Part shown: in pieces, positions 49,200-57,490 of the stretch
How positions within the stretch are numbered: the first letter of the stretch is position 1
Layout of the letters: each line of letters starts with the position of its first letter
Assembly (NCBI GenBank): GCA_965279085.1
Contig: OZ257149.1
Span: 2,666,001-2,730,000, forward strand
Length of the DNA: 64,000 nucleotides
Direction: 5' to 3'
DNA from: UBA7672 sp965279085
GTDB lineage: Bacteria > Pseudomonadota > Alphaproteobacteria > Caulobacterales > Hyphomonadaceae
Program-made: the position numbers and the translations under genes
Notes under the pieces: generated by a model
What the model was told of the DNA's origin: nothing
Database searches by the model: none
Seen by the model: only the letters and a program-made list of their open reading frames with translations

Positions 49200-49250
49200 T
49201 TGACTTCCCTGACGGCTGGCGCGTGCAGCCGCGCCGTCGACAGGAACGGG

Positions 49251-49283
49251 AAAGGCCGGCCCCAATGGGCCGGCCTTTTTCTT
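49251..49283 (+). terminator. Intrinsic terminator after the second cold-shock gene
   Basis: A perfect 12-bp stem, AAAGGCCGGCCC with GGGCCGGCCTTT, around a 4-base loop, then TTCTTT. It lies 52 bp past the cold-shock stop and 12 bp before the convergent gene's stop. Confidence 0.85.
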
Positions 49284-49294
49284 TGGCGAGACGC

Positions 49295-49597
49295 TCACTC
49301 GTCCGGCGAGGAGCAGAACGTGATCTTGTAGCCGCCGATGCAGAAGAACTCCGCGCCGTTGGCGAGCCGCGCGCGATAGGACACGGCGACGAGCCAGTCA
49401 TTCTGCTCGGTGACTTCCTGTACCGGCGCAAGCTTGTGGTCGGGAACCTCTGTGCTGGCGAGGCGCGCATCGTTGTAGGCTGCGATCGTGTCTTCCACGG
49501 CCTTGCGCAGAACGTCCGGCTGCGGCTTCAGCCAGACGCCGAGACCGACGATCACCGCGAGGATGACGCCGACGATGATGAAGTAGTTGCGGATCAT
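49295..49597 (-). CDS. Small membrane protein, third of three paralogues
   Basis: 100 residues. One N-terminal transmembrane helix (about 5-23), then GVWLKPQPDVLRKAVEDT and a strand-rich region ending GGYKITFCSS. The order helix - short TRP/LKP-type turn - charged helix - beta end with a terminal FC matches its two upstream neighbours, though identity is low. Resembles the DUF4359 type of small proteins. Start overlaps the previous gene's stop by 4 bp. Confidence 0.65.
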   Translation of the reverse strand: MIRNYFIIVGVILAVIVGLGVWLKPQPDVLRKAVEDTIAAYNDARLASTEVPDHKLAPVQEVTEQNDWLVAVSYRARLANGAEFFCIGGYKITFCSSPDE

Positions 49598-49893
49598 GCC
49601 GGCGCCGTTGTCCCTTCAGCTGACGACCCGTCCGCCGGACCGATGCAGAGAAAGCGCGTGAACAGCCCCCAGCACTGCAGCAGCTGCCGGTCGCCGGACG
49701 ACATCGCGGAGAACGTCACGACGTAGTAGTCGTCGAATTCGTAGCGGCCTGTGGCGACATCTGGGCGTTCAACTGCGCCCTGCGTCATCAGCGCGGTCGC
49801 CACGCCGCGATGCAGTCCCTGCATCGGTCGCGTGTAGTAGCCGGCTGCGGCAAGCGCGCCGAGAAGAACAAGCAGAACGAGAAATCCCCGCAT
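49594..49893 (-). CDS. Small membrane protein, second of three paralogues
   Basis: 99 residues from ATG 49893. Transmembrane helix (about 3-18), YYTRPMQGLHRGVATAL, then EFDDYYVVTFSAMSSG and the end LFTRFLCIGP. It shares the TRP-x4-HR phrase and the FLC/FFC end with the preceding paralogue. 44 bp after that gene, and coupled to the next. Confidence 0.65.
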   Translation of the reverse strand: MRGFLVLLVLLGALAAAGYYTRPMQGLHRGVATALMTQGAVERPDVATGRYEFDDYYVVTFSAMSSGDRQLLQCWGLFTRFLCIGPADGSSAEGTTAPA

Positions 49894-49937
49894 GGATGGC
49901 GCCGCTCCTGCCCCTGCCCGCCGCGCACAGTCTAGAC

Positions 49938-50231
49938 CTATTTCTTCTCCGGTTGCGAGCAGAAGAACTGCGCATACGCGCCAAGGCATTCGATCAGCAC
50001 GGACCCGCCGGACGAGAGCGTATAGCGCGTCGCCACCGTCATGTCCTCGTACTTGCCCTCGCGCGTGATGCCGCCGACCACCGTATCGATCAGCGCGCCG
50101 ATTCCGTCGCTGCCGCTGGCCTTGGCGAGCACGTCGTCCGCGTGCTTGCGGTGGGCTTCCTCGTTAGGCCGGGTGAGATAGCCGCCAAGCGCGAGCGCGC
50201 CGGCAAGCAGAAGGATCAGCAGCATTCTCAT
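49938..50231 (-). CDS. Small membrane protein, first of three paralogues
   Basis: 97 residues. Transmembrane helix (about 2-19), GGYLTRPNEEAHRKHADDVL, a Gly-rich turn, then MTVATRYTLSSGGSVLIECLG and AQFFCSQPEKK. The best preserved of the three copies. Its start overlaps the stop of the MmcQ-like gene by 4 bp, so all four genes are probably one transcript. Confidence 0.68.
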   Translation of the reverse strand: MRMLLILLLAGALALGGYLTRPNEEAHRKHADDVLAKASGSDGIGALIDTVVGGITREGKYEDMTVATRYTLSSGGSVLIECLGAYAQFFCSQPEKK

Positions 50232-50644
50232 CGTGTCTTTTTCCTAGTGCGTGGCTTCGCCGCCTTCGTCACGACAGGCGGCAGCTCCGTGCCTTCGTCC
50301 CAAGCCTTCAGCCACTTCTTGGGCGCATTATGGCGCCACTGCCGCGTGAGATATCCCCGCAGCGTCTTGGCATCGAGCCGTTTCAGCCTCGCCAGCACAT
50401 ACGAGTAATTCCTGTAGTGGTCGGTGAAGTGGAATGTCTCCGGATCCGCCTCACACAGCATCTCGCGCTCATCGAGCGGCACGTGACCCAGCACCACACT
50501 GTCATCCTCGCTGCGCAGCCGGGTCAGGAACTTGCCGAACGCCTTGTATGCCGGCTGGCCATAGGCCCTGGACAATTCCGTATGCGGAAAGCCCAGCACA
50601 ACCTCATGAAACTGTTTTGGCCCCATCGCGTTAGGTTTCCCCAT
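50228..50644 (-). CDS. MmcQ/YjbR-family protein
   Basis: 138 residues from ATG 50644 (ATG 50626 has a better placed GGGGAA). The family's helical start FHEVVLGFPHTELSRAYGQPAYKAFGKFL and the end RNYSYVLARLKRLDAKTLRGYLTRQWRHNAPKKWLKAW are recognisable. MmcQ/YjbR are small putative DNA-binding proteins of unknown role, CyaY-like in fold. It heads the operon with the three small membrane proteins and is divergent from lolA. Confidence 0.75.
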   Translation of the reverse strand: MGKPNAMGPKQFHEVVLGFPHTELSRAYGQPAYKAFGKFLTRLRSEDDSVVLGHVPLDEREMLCEADPETFHFTDHYRNYSYVLARLKRLDAKTLRGYLTRQWRHNAPKKWLKAWDEGTELPPVVTKAAKPRTRKKTR

Positions 50645-50750
50645 GACCGTAAACATGAGTTGTAGGACTGAACCGATGTTCATGAAAACAGGGCGAAAAT
50701 TCCATAAGGGCGTCTTGTTTTCGCCTGCCCCGGGGACGAGGTTGGGTGTC

Positions 50751-51524
50751 ATGAGCATCCTGTCAGCACTGATCCCCCTCGCCCTTTCCATGCCGCAGGC
50801 GCTGGCGTCTCCCGCCCCTGCCGCAGCTCCCGAGCTTGTGGCCGCACCTGTTGCGCCAGCTCCGGTGATCCCGATGATCGACGCCAAGGTCGCGCCCGCT
50901 AAGCCTGTCGCGAAGCCGACGCCGACTGTCGCGACACCGGGTCAGGCCGAGATCGTGAAGATCCAGGCGCCCAGCCCGATGGACCGCAACGCCATCATCG
51001 ACCGCGTCGCCAAGGCGCTGACCGACACCAGGACCGTGTCCGGCCGTTTCACGCAGGTCGACCCGCAGAACGCGTCGTCCTCGGGTGCCTTCTACATCAG
51101 CCGCCCGGGCAAGGTTCGCTTCGAATACACCTCGCCGGAGCCCATTTTCATTGTGTCGGACGGCACGACCGTCTCGATCGAAGAGCCCAAGCGCAAGGCT
51201 TATGACGCCATCCCGCTCGCTTCGACGCCGCTCAACCTCTTCCTGCGTTCGAACATCGATCTCAAGAAAGATGGCAGCGTCACCGACGTCCGCACGGCTA
51301 ACGGCTCGCACTTCGTGACGCTGGTCGACAAGACGGGCGAAGCCGAAGGCCAGATGGTCCTGCAGTTCCGTACGACGGACTTCGAACTGCTCGGCTGGCG
51401 TCAGGTCGACGGCACGGGCGCCGAGACGAAGGTGCAGCTCGCCGACATGAAGAAGAACGTCTCGCTGAAGCCGTCGCTGTTCGTGGTGAGGGACCCTAAC
51501 GACGTCGACGACGAGCGCCGCTAG
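50751..51524 (+). CDS. lolA: LolA-like lipoprotein carrier
   Basis: 257 residues from ATG 50751. Signal peptide cut near ALASPA, then a ~70-residue Pro/Ala/Val linker not found in E. coli LolA. The LolA fold follows: VSGRFTQVDPQNASSSGAFY, SRPGKVRFEYTSPEPIFIVSDG and the FVTLVDK...MVLQFR strands. LolA ferries lipoproteins across the periplasm; the many lipobox proteins in this window are plausible cargo. Position between ftsK and xth is the usual one in alphaproteobacteria. Confidence 0.88.
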   Translation: MSILSALIPLALSMPQALASPAPAAAPELVAAPVAPAPVIPMIDAKVAPAKPVAKPTPTVATPGQAEIVKIQAPSPMDRNAIIDRVAKALTDTRTVSGRFTQVDPQNASSSGAFYISRPGKVRFEYTSPEPIFIVSDGTTVSIEEPKRKAYDAIPLASTPLNLFLRSNIDLKKDGSVTDVRTANGSHFVTLVDKTGEAEGQMVLQFRTTDFELLGWRQVDGTGAETKVQLADMKKNVSLKPSLFVVRDPNDVDDERR

Positions 51525-51962
51525 CGCCACATCAAGTGATCTCAGGGGGGCTCAGGGTAATCCCGGGGCCCTCCCTGATTCGCGATGAGCCTGTTTTAAA
51601 GGGGTCAAGCCTCGTAGCGGGGCGGTCACACGAAAGTTTTAACCATCATTCAGGTGACAAATCCGGGGGCTTGTGGCCCCATAGCCACATGGAGCGAAGC
51701 CGCTCGTACCCGTACTTCCCCCCGCGGGTGCTTGCAGCGGAATCGAACGCCGGAGCTATCCCCCGGCCCATCGCGCCCCCGGGGCGCAAAGCGCGCCTGG
51801 CTGTCCCCGCGGCCGGGCGCGTTTGATGTTACGGACTCCGCGCAGCCGCGCACGACCCCTGAAAAACCCGCGCGTCAGCAGTGCTTTTCCTTGATTTGAG
51901 GGGCGGCGCACCCGATTGTCTGGGCCCACCCGCAAACCCCGGACAACGGCCTCCCCGACGAC
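51525..51962. other. 438-bp interval between lolA and xth without a gene
   Basis: No open frame with credible composition. Contains a short stem TGTGGC/GCCACA near 51676-51693 and several GC-rich inverted stretches, but no T-run terminator or tRNA-like fold that I can identify. The last ~60 bases hold the xth leader. Confidence 0.5.
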
Positions 51963-52778
51963 ATGAACCGCCTCTCCCTGGCGACCTGGAACATCAATTC
52001 CGTCCGCCTCCGCATCGATCGCGTGGTCGCCTTCCTGAAGCGGGAGAAGCCCGATGTCCTGTGCCTGCAGGAGATCAAATGCCTCGAGGACCAGTTTCCC
52101 CGTAAAGCGTTCGAAGCGGCGGGTTACAAGCACATCCATCTCTCCGGCCAGAAGGGCATGCATGGCGTCGCCATCGTGTCGAAGCTGCCGATCAAGGCGC
52201 TTGAGACCCCCGGCCTCTGCCGCCACGGCCATGCCCGCTGCGCATCCGTCGAGGTTGCAGGCTTCGAGGTGCAGAACCTCTACGTGCCCGCTGGCGCCGA
52301 TGTCCCCGATCCCGAATTGAACGACAAGTTCGCCCACAAGCTGGATTTCATCGAGCGCATGCGCGACTTCTACGCGACGCGCGCCGCGAAGCGTTCCGCC
52401 CTGCCCCTGTTGGTCGCCGGCGACATCAACATCGCGCCTGAAGAGAACGATGTCTGGTCGCATCGCCAGCTGCTCAACGTGGTGAGCCACACGCCGGTCG
52501 AGACCGATGGCCTCAAGCGCATCCTCGCCGAAGGCAAGCTCACCGACATCGCGCGCGCCAAGCATCCCGCGAACGAGAAGCTCTACACGTGGTGGAGCTA
52601 TCGCGCCGCCGACTGGAAGCTCTCCAACCGTGGCCGCCGCCTCGATCATCTCTGGGCCGACAAGCGCGCCGCGCCTCTCGTCGATATCGCAAGCTACAAG
52701 ATCCACCCGGACGAACGCGGCGGCGAAAAGCCCAGCGACCACGTGCCGGTGACCGTCACGGTGAATGCCGCCGCCTAG
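51963..52778 (+). CDS. xth: Exodeoxyribonuclease III
   Basis: 271 residues. EEP-fold motifs: LATWNINSVRLR, the metal-ligand Glu in LCLQEIKC, LYVPAGADVPD, GDINIAPEENDVW and the catalytic Asp/His end in RGRRLDHLWA and SDHVPV. Cuts at abasic sites and degrades 3' ends in base-excision repair, working downstream of glycosylases such as nth and tag in this window. Confidence 0.95.
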   Translation: MNRLSLATWNINSVRLRIDRVVAFLKREKPDVLCLQEIKCLEDQFPRKAFEAAGYKHIHLSGQKGMHGVAIVSKLPIKALETPGLCRHGHARCASVEVAGFEVQNLYVPAGADVPDPELNDKFAHKLDFIERMRDFYATRAAKRSALPLLVAGDINIAPEENDVWSHRQLLNVVSHTPVETDGLKRILAEGKLTDIARAKHPANEKLYTWWSYRAADWKLSNRGRRLDHLWADKRAAPLVDIASYKIHPDERGGEKPSDHVPVTVTVNAAA

Positions 52779-52863
52779 CGCCACATGACGAGGCTGCAAT
52801 TCCGCTCGTCTGTCTCGCTGTCCCGCCTATATGCCCGTGTGAAGTCCAGACTGGAGCCGCACA

Positions 52864-53475
52864 ATGAAACGCATCGCCCTTATCGCCGCCCTCGCCTTCG
52901 CCGCGTGCAGCCCCTCCGGCACCGAGCCAGCTACGCCCGTGGCTCCCGAAACGCCTGTCGCAGAGACGCCGCCAACGCCCCCGCCCGTCGCGAGCGACGT
53001 GCTCACCGCAGACGGTTTCGGCCCGCTTAAGATCGGCATGACGCTCGCTGAAGTCACCGCTGCGCTCGGTCCCGACTCCAATCCGAACGCCGTCGGCGGA
53101 CCGGAACCGGAAAGCTGCGACGAGTTTCGCCCCGAGCGAGCGCCCGAAGGCGTGATGGTGATGATCCAGGAGGGCAAGCTCACCCGCATTTCGCTGGTCG
53201 AGATGTCGGCCATCAAGACCGACAAGGGCCTCGGCCTCGGCGACACGTCGGAGACCATCAAGGCCGCCTATGGCGACCAGGCCAAAGCCACGCCGCACAA
53301 ATACCAGGACAAGCCCGCCGAATACATCACGTGGTGGACCGGCGGCCCGCGCGCCGAGCCCTATGTCGAAGACGAAACAGCTCGCGGCATTGTCTACGAA
53401 ATCGACGGCACGGGGAAAGCCGGCGCCATCCACGCTGGCGGCCCGAGCATCCAGTACGTCGAAGGCTGCGCCTGA
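52864..53475 (+). CDS. Lipoprotein with SmpA/OmlA-like motif
   Basis: 203 residues. Lipobox LAFAAC (Cys about 15), a Pro/Thr/Glu linker, then GFGPLKIGMTLAEVTAALG, the short BamE/SmpA-like repeat phrase, followed by a second partial copy near GLGLGDTSETIKAAYG. Two late Cys (ESCDEF, EGCA) may pair. Function unknown. Confidence 0.72.
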   Translation: MKRIALIAALAFAACSPSGTEPATPVAPETPVAETPPTPPPVASDVLTADGFGPLKIGMTLAEVTAALGPDSNPNAVGGPEPESCDEFRPERAPEGVMVMIQEGKLTRISLVEMSAIKTDKGLGLGDTSETIKAAYGDQAKATPHKYQDKPAEYITWWTGGPRAEPYVEDETARGIVYEIDGTGKAGAIHAGGPSIQYVEGCA

Positions 53476-53516
53476 AAATTTGAAGCCGTCAGGCGCCTGC
53501 GATCACTGGATAGCGA

Positions 53517-53939
53517 TCACCAGACCCGGTGGTGCGCTGCATCGCGGATCGGGTCGGCTTTCGCCTCGTCGATCTTCTCGATCCTGGAGACGTCGCAGGG
53601 CGATCCGACTTCCGGCCGGATCTCGTAGGAGAAGTTTGTCCGAAGCTGCCACGACCACGCGGGATGGAAGCTGAACTCCTTGCTGCGGATGCCGAGTGAC
53701 GGGCACGCCTCGGCGAGCGTCACGAGATAATAGGCGCGGCGATCGTCGCGATAGAGAACGCGCTGGGTGTCGATGACCCACACCGCATCGAAATCATCGC
53801 GTAGCTTCATCTTGTCGACCTTCGAGCCGTCGAGCGCGACAAGCTCTGTCTTCATTTCCGGCCCCGCGAAAGCAGGCGCCGCCAGAGCCGCCGCCACGGT
53901 CATGGCGATAACAAGCGGGAACGCAATCAGCCTTTTCAT
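53517..53939 (-). CDS. DUF6491-like periplasmic protein
   Basis: 140 residues. Signal peptide cut near AFAGP. The mature part DAVWVIDTQRVLYRDDRRAYYLVTL, EACPSLG and FSYEIRPEVGSPCDVSRIEKI fits the small secreted DUF6491 family, with two Cys likely bridged. Function unknown. Confidence 0.68.
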   Translation of the reverse strand: MKRLIAFPLVIAMTVAAALAAPAFAGPEMKTELVALDGSKVDKMKLRDDFDAVWVIDTQRVLYRDDRRAYYLVTLAEACPSLGIRSKEFSFHPAWSWQLRTNFSYEIRPEVGSPCDVSRIEKIDEAKADPIRDAAHHRVW

Positions 53940-54085
53940 GATCGCTCCTTTCGGGGACGATTACCCATCCGATGGCCGATCCTATCACGAATGCGTTGTT
54001 TCCCCTACCTTCCCTGCCCGGCGCCCGGTGCACGATCCGCCATGCGTGCTATGCTGGGGGCAACAATCGAAGGGGGAATGACGCC

Positions 54086-54631
54086 ATGCGCGCACTTCTG
54101 GTTTCCGTTCTGGTCGTGGCCGCAACAGGCGTGATGGCCGGAGCTGCGAGTGCACAGCCCGGCCTGAGCACGGGTATGAGCCTCGACGGCATCGACCGCG
54201 CCACGCGGATCGAGGAAAATGCGCGAAGGAAGCTCGAAGGTATGCGGAAAGAGGGCGTCGACGCCCTGCAGAAGCAGGACTTTGCAGCCGCCGAGAAAGC
54301 CTTCGCCAAACTCGTCGCCCAGAACCCCACCACCACCGACGCCCACTATCTCATGGGCATCGCCAAGCTCGGCCTGCAGAACTGGACCGAAGCGAAAGAG
54401 GTTCTCGAGATCGCCGTAAAGAAAGAGGCCGCCCGGCCCGAACCCAAGGCGCGGCTCGGCGTCGCCTATCTCAGACTCAACGACACCGCATCGGCCGCGA
54501 AGCAGCGCGACGAACTGGCCGGCCTGTCCGCCAAGTGCAGTGGCTGCCCCGACGCCGCGCGGATCACCGAGAACCTCGCCCTGCTCGACCGCGCGATCGC
54601 AGCGCAGGCGCCGAAGCCAGCGCCGGGCTGA
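54086..54631 (+). CDS. Secreted TPR-repeat protein
   Basis: 181 residues from ATG 54086 (site GAAGGGGG). Signal peptide cut near ASAQP. A long helix (IEENARRKLEGMRKEGVD) precedes about three TPR units: EKAFAKLVAQNPTTTDAHYLMGIAKLGLQNW and following. CSGC near the C-terminus may bind metal or form a disulphide. A scaffold in the periplasm; partner unknown. Ends two bases from the convergent response-regulator stop. Confidence 0.75.
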   Translation: MRALLVSVLVVAATGVMAGAASAQPGLSTGMSLDGIDRATRIEENARRKLEGMRKEGVDALQKQDFAAAEKAFAKLVAQNPTTTDAHYLMGIAKLGLQNWTEAKEVLEIAVKKEAARPEPKARLGVAYLRLNDTASAAKQRDELAGLSAKCSGCPDAARITENLALLDRAIAAQAPKPAPG

Positions 54632-54633
54632 AA

Positions 54634-55320
54634 CTAAGCCTGCAGCCGATACCCGCCGCTCTCCGTAAGCAGCAGGCGCGCGTTCGCGGGATCGGGTTCG
54701 ATCTTCTGGCGCAGGCGGTAGATGTGCGTCTCCAGCGTGTGCGTGGTGACGTTGGCGTTGTAGCCCCACACCTCTGACAGCAGCTCCTCGCGCCCGACAG
54801 GCTTGCCGCCGGCGCGATAGAGATACTTCAAGATGTTTGTCTCTTTCTCCGTGAGACGGATCTTCCGTTCCTTCTCGTCGATCAGCAGCTTCGCCGCCGG
54901 ACGGAATTCGTATGGGCCGAGCCGGAAGGTCGCATCCTCGCTCTGTTCGAATGTGCGCAAGTGCGCGCGCACGCGGGCGAGCAGCACCGAGAACTTGAAG
55001 GGCTTGGTGACGTAATCGTTCGCTCCCGAATCCAGACCGAGGATCGCATCGGCATCCGTTGTCTGGCCCGTCAGCATCACGATCGGCGCGGCTATGCCGT
55101 GCTTGCGCATCAGGCGGCAGGCGTCGCGTCCATCCATGTCCGGCAGCTCGACGTCGAGGATGACAAGATCGGCCCGCGTTTCCTCGGCCTTCTTGATGCC
55201 CTCGCCCGCAGACCCCGCATGTTCGATCCGGAAGCCCTCATGCAGCTCGAACTGCTCGGCGAGCGCCTCGCGCAGTTCCTGGTCGTCATCGACCAGCAGG
55301 ATCGTCTTGGCGGTTGTCAT
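54634..55320 (-). CDS. OmpR-family response regulator
   Basis: 228 residues. Receiver: acidic pair DDD at 11-13, phospho-acceptor Asp56 in LVILDVELPD, the Thr in VMLTGQ and Lys in YVTKPF. Winged-helix DNA-binding domain follows, ending RLTEKETNILKYLYRAGGK...THTLETHIYRLRQKI. The close match of its end to alphaproteobacterial CenR-type regulators is noted from memory and not certain. No histidine kinase is adjacent, so its partner lies elsewhere. Confidence 0.9.
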   Translation of the reverse strand: MTTAKTILLVDDDQELREALAEQFELHEGFRIEHAGSAGEGIKKAEETRADLVILDVELPDMDGRDACRLMRKHGIAAPIVMLTGQTTDADAILGLDSGANDYVTKPFKFSVLLARVRAHLRTFEQSEDATFRLGPYEFRPAAKLLIDEKERKIRLTEKETNILKYLYRAGGKPVGREELLSEVWGYNANVTTHTLETHIYRLRQKIEPDPANARLLLTESGGYRLQA

Positions 55321-55417
55321 GTCTGAGGCGTCTCCCGGCCCGCATCTTCCGTGCGGGGCATAGCAAGTCTAGGGAGTATGGGCCAAGCAAGGAAGCCATC
55401 ACGAAGCGGACAGCACC

Positions 55418-55930
55418 ATGCCTGCCACGCGATTTACAGCGAGTTCCAGCGGAATGCTGGTGTGGAACCGCCACGAAGTGCGCTGTGCGCTTGGAAGAAG
55501 CGGCGTTACGCCCGCGGAATCCAAGCGCGAGGGCGATGGCGCGTCACCCATCGGTATCTGGCCGATCCGGCAGGTTCTCTGGCGCGCCGACCGCCTCGCG
55601 CGGCCCGAAACACGCCTGCCGCTGATCGAGATCATTCCCGAGGCGGGCTGGTGCGACGATCCCGCGGACCCGTTCTACAACCGCCCGGTGATCCTGCCCT
55701 ACCCGGCCTGCCACGAGAAACTCTGGCGCGAGGACCACGTCTACGACGTCATCGTCGAGCTCGGGTACAACGACGACCCCGCCATGCCGGGAAAAGGCAG
55801 CGCGATTTTCCTGCACGTTGCCCGTCCGGACTATTCGCCCACGGAAGGCTGCGTGGCGTGTGCGCTGCCAGATCTTCTCGCGCTGTTGAGCGACGCGAAG
55901 CCGGGCGATGCGGTGGAGATCGCGGCGTGA
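55418..55930 (+). CDS. L,D-transpeptidase family protein (YkuD-like)
   Basis: 170 residues from ATG 55418. The catalytic pair His133 and Cys145 is in FLHVARPDYSPTEGCVACAL, and an early WPIRQVLWRAD segment matches the YkuD strand. No signal peptide is obvious, unlike most peptidoglycan L,D-transpeptidases, so it may be exported by another route or the start may be upstream. Confidence 0.82.
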   Translation: MPATRFTASSSGMLVWNRHEVRCALGRSGVTPAESKREGDGASPIGIWPIRQVLWRADRLARPETRLPLIEIIPEAGWCDDPADPFYNRPVILPYPACHEKLWREDHVYDVIVELGYNDDPAMPGKGSAIFLHVARPDYSPTEGCVACALPDLLALLSDAKPGDAVEIAA

Positions 55931-55982
55931 CTTTCCGTGGCGTGAAATCGACAAGGGCGCGGCGGCCAGCTAGCAAGCGCGC

Positions 55983-56660
55983 ATGACAGACACCGCCGCC
56001 ACACGCACCAGCCCGCTCACGCTGTTCTTCGCCTTCGCCGCCATCGTGGCGATGTCTCACCTTGCGAATGACTGGCTCGAACTTACCCAGCCATGGGGCC
56101 TTGTCTGGAAGGCTTCTGGCATCGTGCTGCTCGGCCTCTACGCCCTGTCGCAGCGCGCCTGGATCGCCGGCGCCGCCCTGCTCGCCTGCGCGGCTGGCGA
56201 TGTTCTGCTCGAGATCGTGTTCGTCGCCGGCATGGCGGCTTTCGCGGTGGGCCACCTGCTCTACATCGCCTGTTTCGTGCAGTGGGGCCGCGTCCTCGGC
56301 CTCAACAAGCGCGACTATCCCGTCGCCGGCGTCGTCGTGCTGGTTTCGATCGGGCTGATGGCGTGGTTCCTGCCGGGCATGGGCGACCTCCTGATCCCCG
56401 GCCTGATCTATCAGGTCATCATCACGACGATGGTCGCCGCCGCCTTCGTGGTAAAGGCGCCGATGCTCGCGCGCCTGGGCGCGGTGATGTTCATGCTGTC
56501 GGATTCCCTGATCGCCGTTGGCAAGTTCACGACCATGGGCGTGCCGCCGGGTTCGGTCTGGATCACCTATGCCGCCGCCCAGATCATGATGGCGTGGGGT
56601 CTTTCGCGGATCGCGCCCTATCGTGATCGCGCAAAACGCATGAGCGCCAAGCCGGCCTGA
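55983..56660 (+). CDS. YhhN-family membrane protein (lysoplasmalogenase-like)
   Basis: 225 residues with about eight hydrophobic helices and the YhhN-type phrases LLEIVFVAGMAAFAVGHLLYI and MLSDSLIAVGKF. The TMEM86/YhhN family includes the mammalian lysoplasmalogenase; bacterial substrates are unknown. Follows the transpeptidase gene by 52 bp. Confidence 0.85.
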   Translation: MTDTAATRTSPLTLFFAFAAIVAMSHLANDWLELTQPWGLVWKASGIVLLGLYALSQRAWIAGAALLACAAGDVLLEIVFVAGMAAFAVGHLLYIACFVQWGRVLGLNKRDYPVAGVVVLVSIGLMAWFLPGMGDLLIPGLIYQVIITTMVAAAFVVKAPMLARLGAVMFMLSDSLIAVGKFTTMGVPPGSVWITYAAAQIMMAWGLSRIAPYRDRAKRMSAKPA

Positions 56661-56677
56661 CGCCCGCAAGCACGCCC

Positions 56678-56790
56678 CATCCTTCGAGACGATTGTCGCT
56701 TCGCGCCAATCCCTCAGATGAGGCTACTCTGTCAACATCGCCCAATAGCCCTCATCCTGAGGGATCGCGAAGCGATCGTCTCGAAGGACG
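56678..56790. repeat. 113-bp dispersed inverted repeat
   Basis: The left arm CATCCTTCGAGACGATTGTC... and the right arm ending ...GTCTCGAAGGACG are inverted copies, as are inner TCCCTCAGATGAGG and CCTCATCCTGAGGGA. This pattern (catccttcgagac ... tcatcctgaggga) is a familiar intergenic repeat in alphaproteobacterial genomes. Lies between the convergent ends of the yhhN and yggS genes. Confidence 0.8.
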
Positions 56791-56815
56791 AGGGCGTGCT
56801 CACCGCCAGTGCCAT

Positions 56816-57490
56816 CTAGCCCCGCGAACCAAACAGCGCCGAACCCACCCTCACGCTCGTCGCGCCGAACATCACCGCCGTCTCGTAGTCCGCGCTCATG
56901 CCCATCGAGAGCTTCGCGATCCCGTTGCGCGCCGCGATCTTGCCCAGCAGGGCGAAGTGCGGACCCGCGGGCTCTTCCGCCGGCGGAATGCACATCAGCC
57001 CTTCGATCTCGAAGCCATACGTCTTCCGCACCAGCGCGATGAACGCGTTCGCTTCCAGCGGGACAACGCCCGCCTTCTGTTCTTCCTCGCCCGTATTCAC
57101 CTGCACGTAGAGTCGCGGCTGCTTCCCCGCCTTCGCGCACGCTTCCGCCAGCGCGCCCGCCAGCTTCTCGCGGTCCAGCGTCTCGATCACGTCGAACAGC
57201 GCGACAGCTTCCTTCGCTTTGTTCGTCTGCAGCGGCCCGATCAGGCGCAGTTCCAGATCGAGCCCTTCAGCACGCCGCTGCTCCCAGTGCGCTTCCGCTT
57301 CCTGCACCCGGTTCTCGCCGAACACGCGCTGGCCTGTCGCCAGCATCGCCGCGATGCGCTCGTCAGACTGCGATTTCGACACGGCAACCAGCTGCACCGA
57401 TGCGTGATCGCGCCCCGCGCCCTTGGCGGCGGCGGCAATGCGCGCAAGAACATCCGCGCGCGCCGTCTCGATTTCCTGAGCAACGTCCAT
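56816..57490 (-). CDS. yggS: YggS-family pyridoxal-phosphate homeostasis protein
   Basis: 224 residues. LVAVSKSQSDERIAAM holds the PLP-binding Lys, GENRVQEAEAHW follows, then LRLIGPLQTNK and the C-terminal LSMGMSADYETAVMFGATSVRVGSALFG phosphate site. YggS/PLPHP proteins buffer PLP and affect amino-acid levels without being enzymes themselves. Its ATG overlaps the divergent ThiE-like ATG by two bases. Confidence 0.93.
   Translation of the reverse strand: MDVAQEIETARADVLARIAAAAKGAGRDHASVQLVAVSKSQSDERIAAMLATGQRVFGENRVQEAEAHWEQRRAEGLDLELRLIGPLQTNKAKEAVALFDVIETLDREKLAGALAEACAKAGKQPRLYVQVNTGEEEQKAGVVPLEANAFIALVRKTYGFEIEGLMCIPPAEEPAGPHFALLGKIAARNGIAKLSMGMSADYETAVMFGATSVRVGSALFGSRG

Noticed and set aside
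51536..51826. 96-codon open frame between lolA and xth
   Set aside because: Composition and lack of ribosome site or motif argue against coding.
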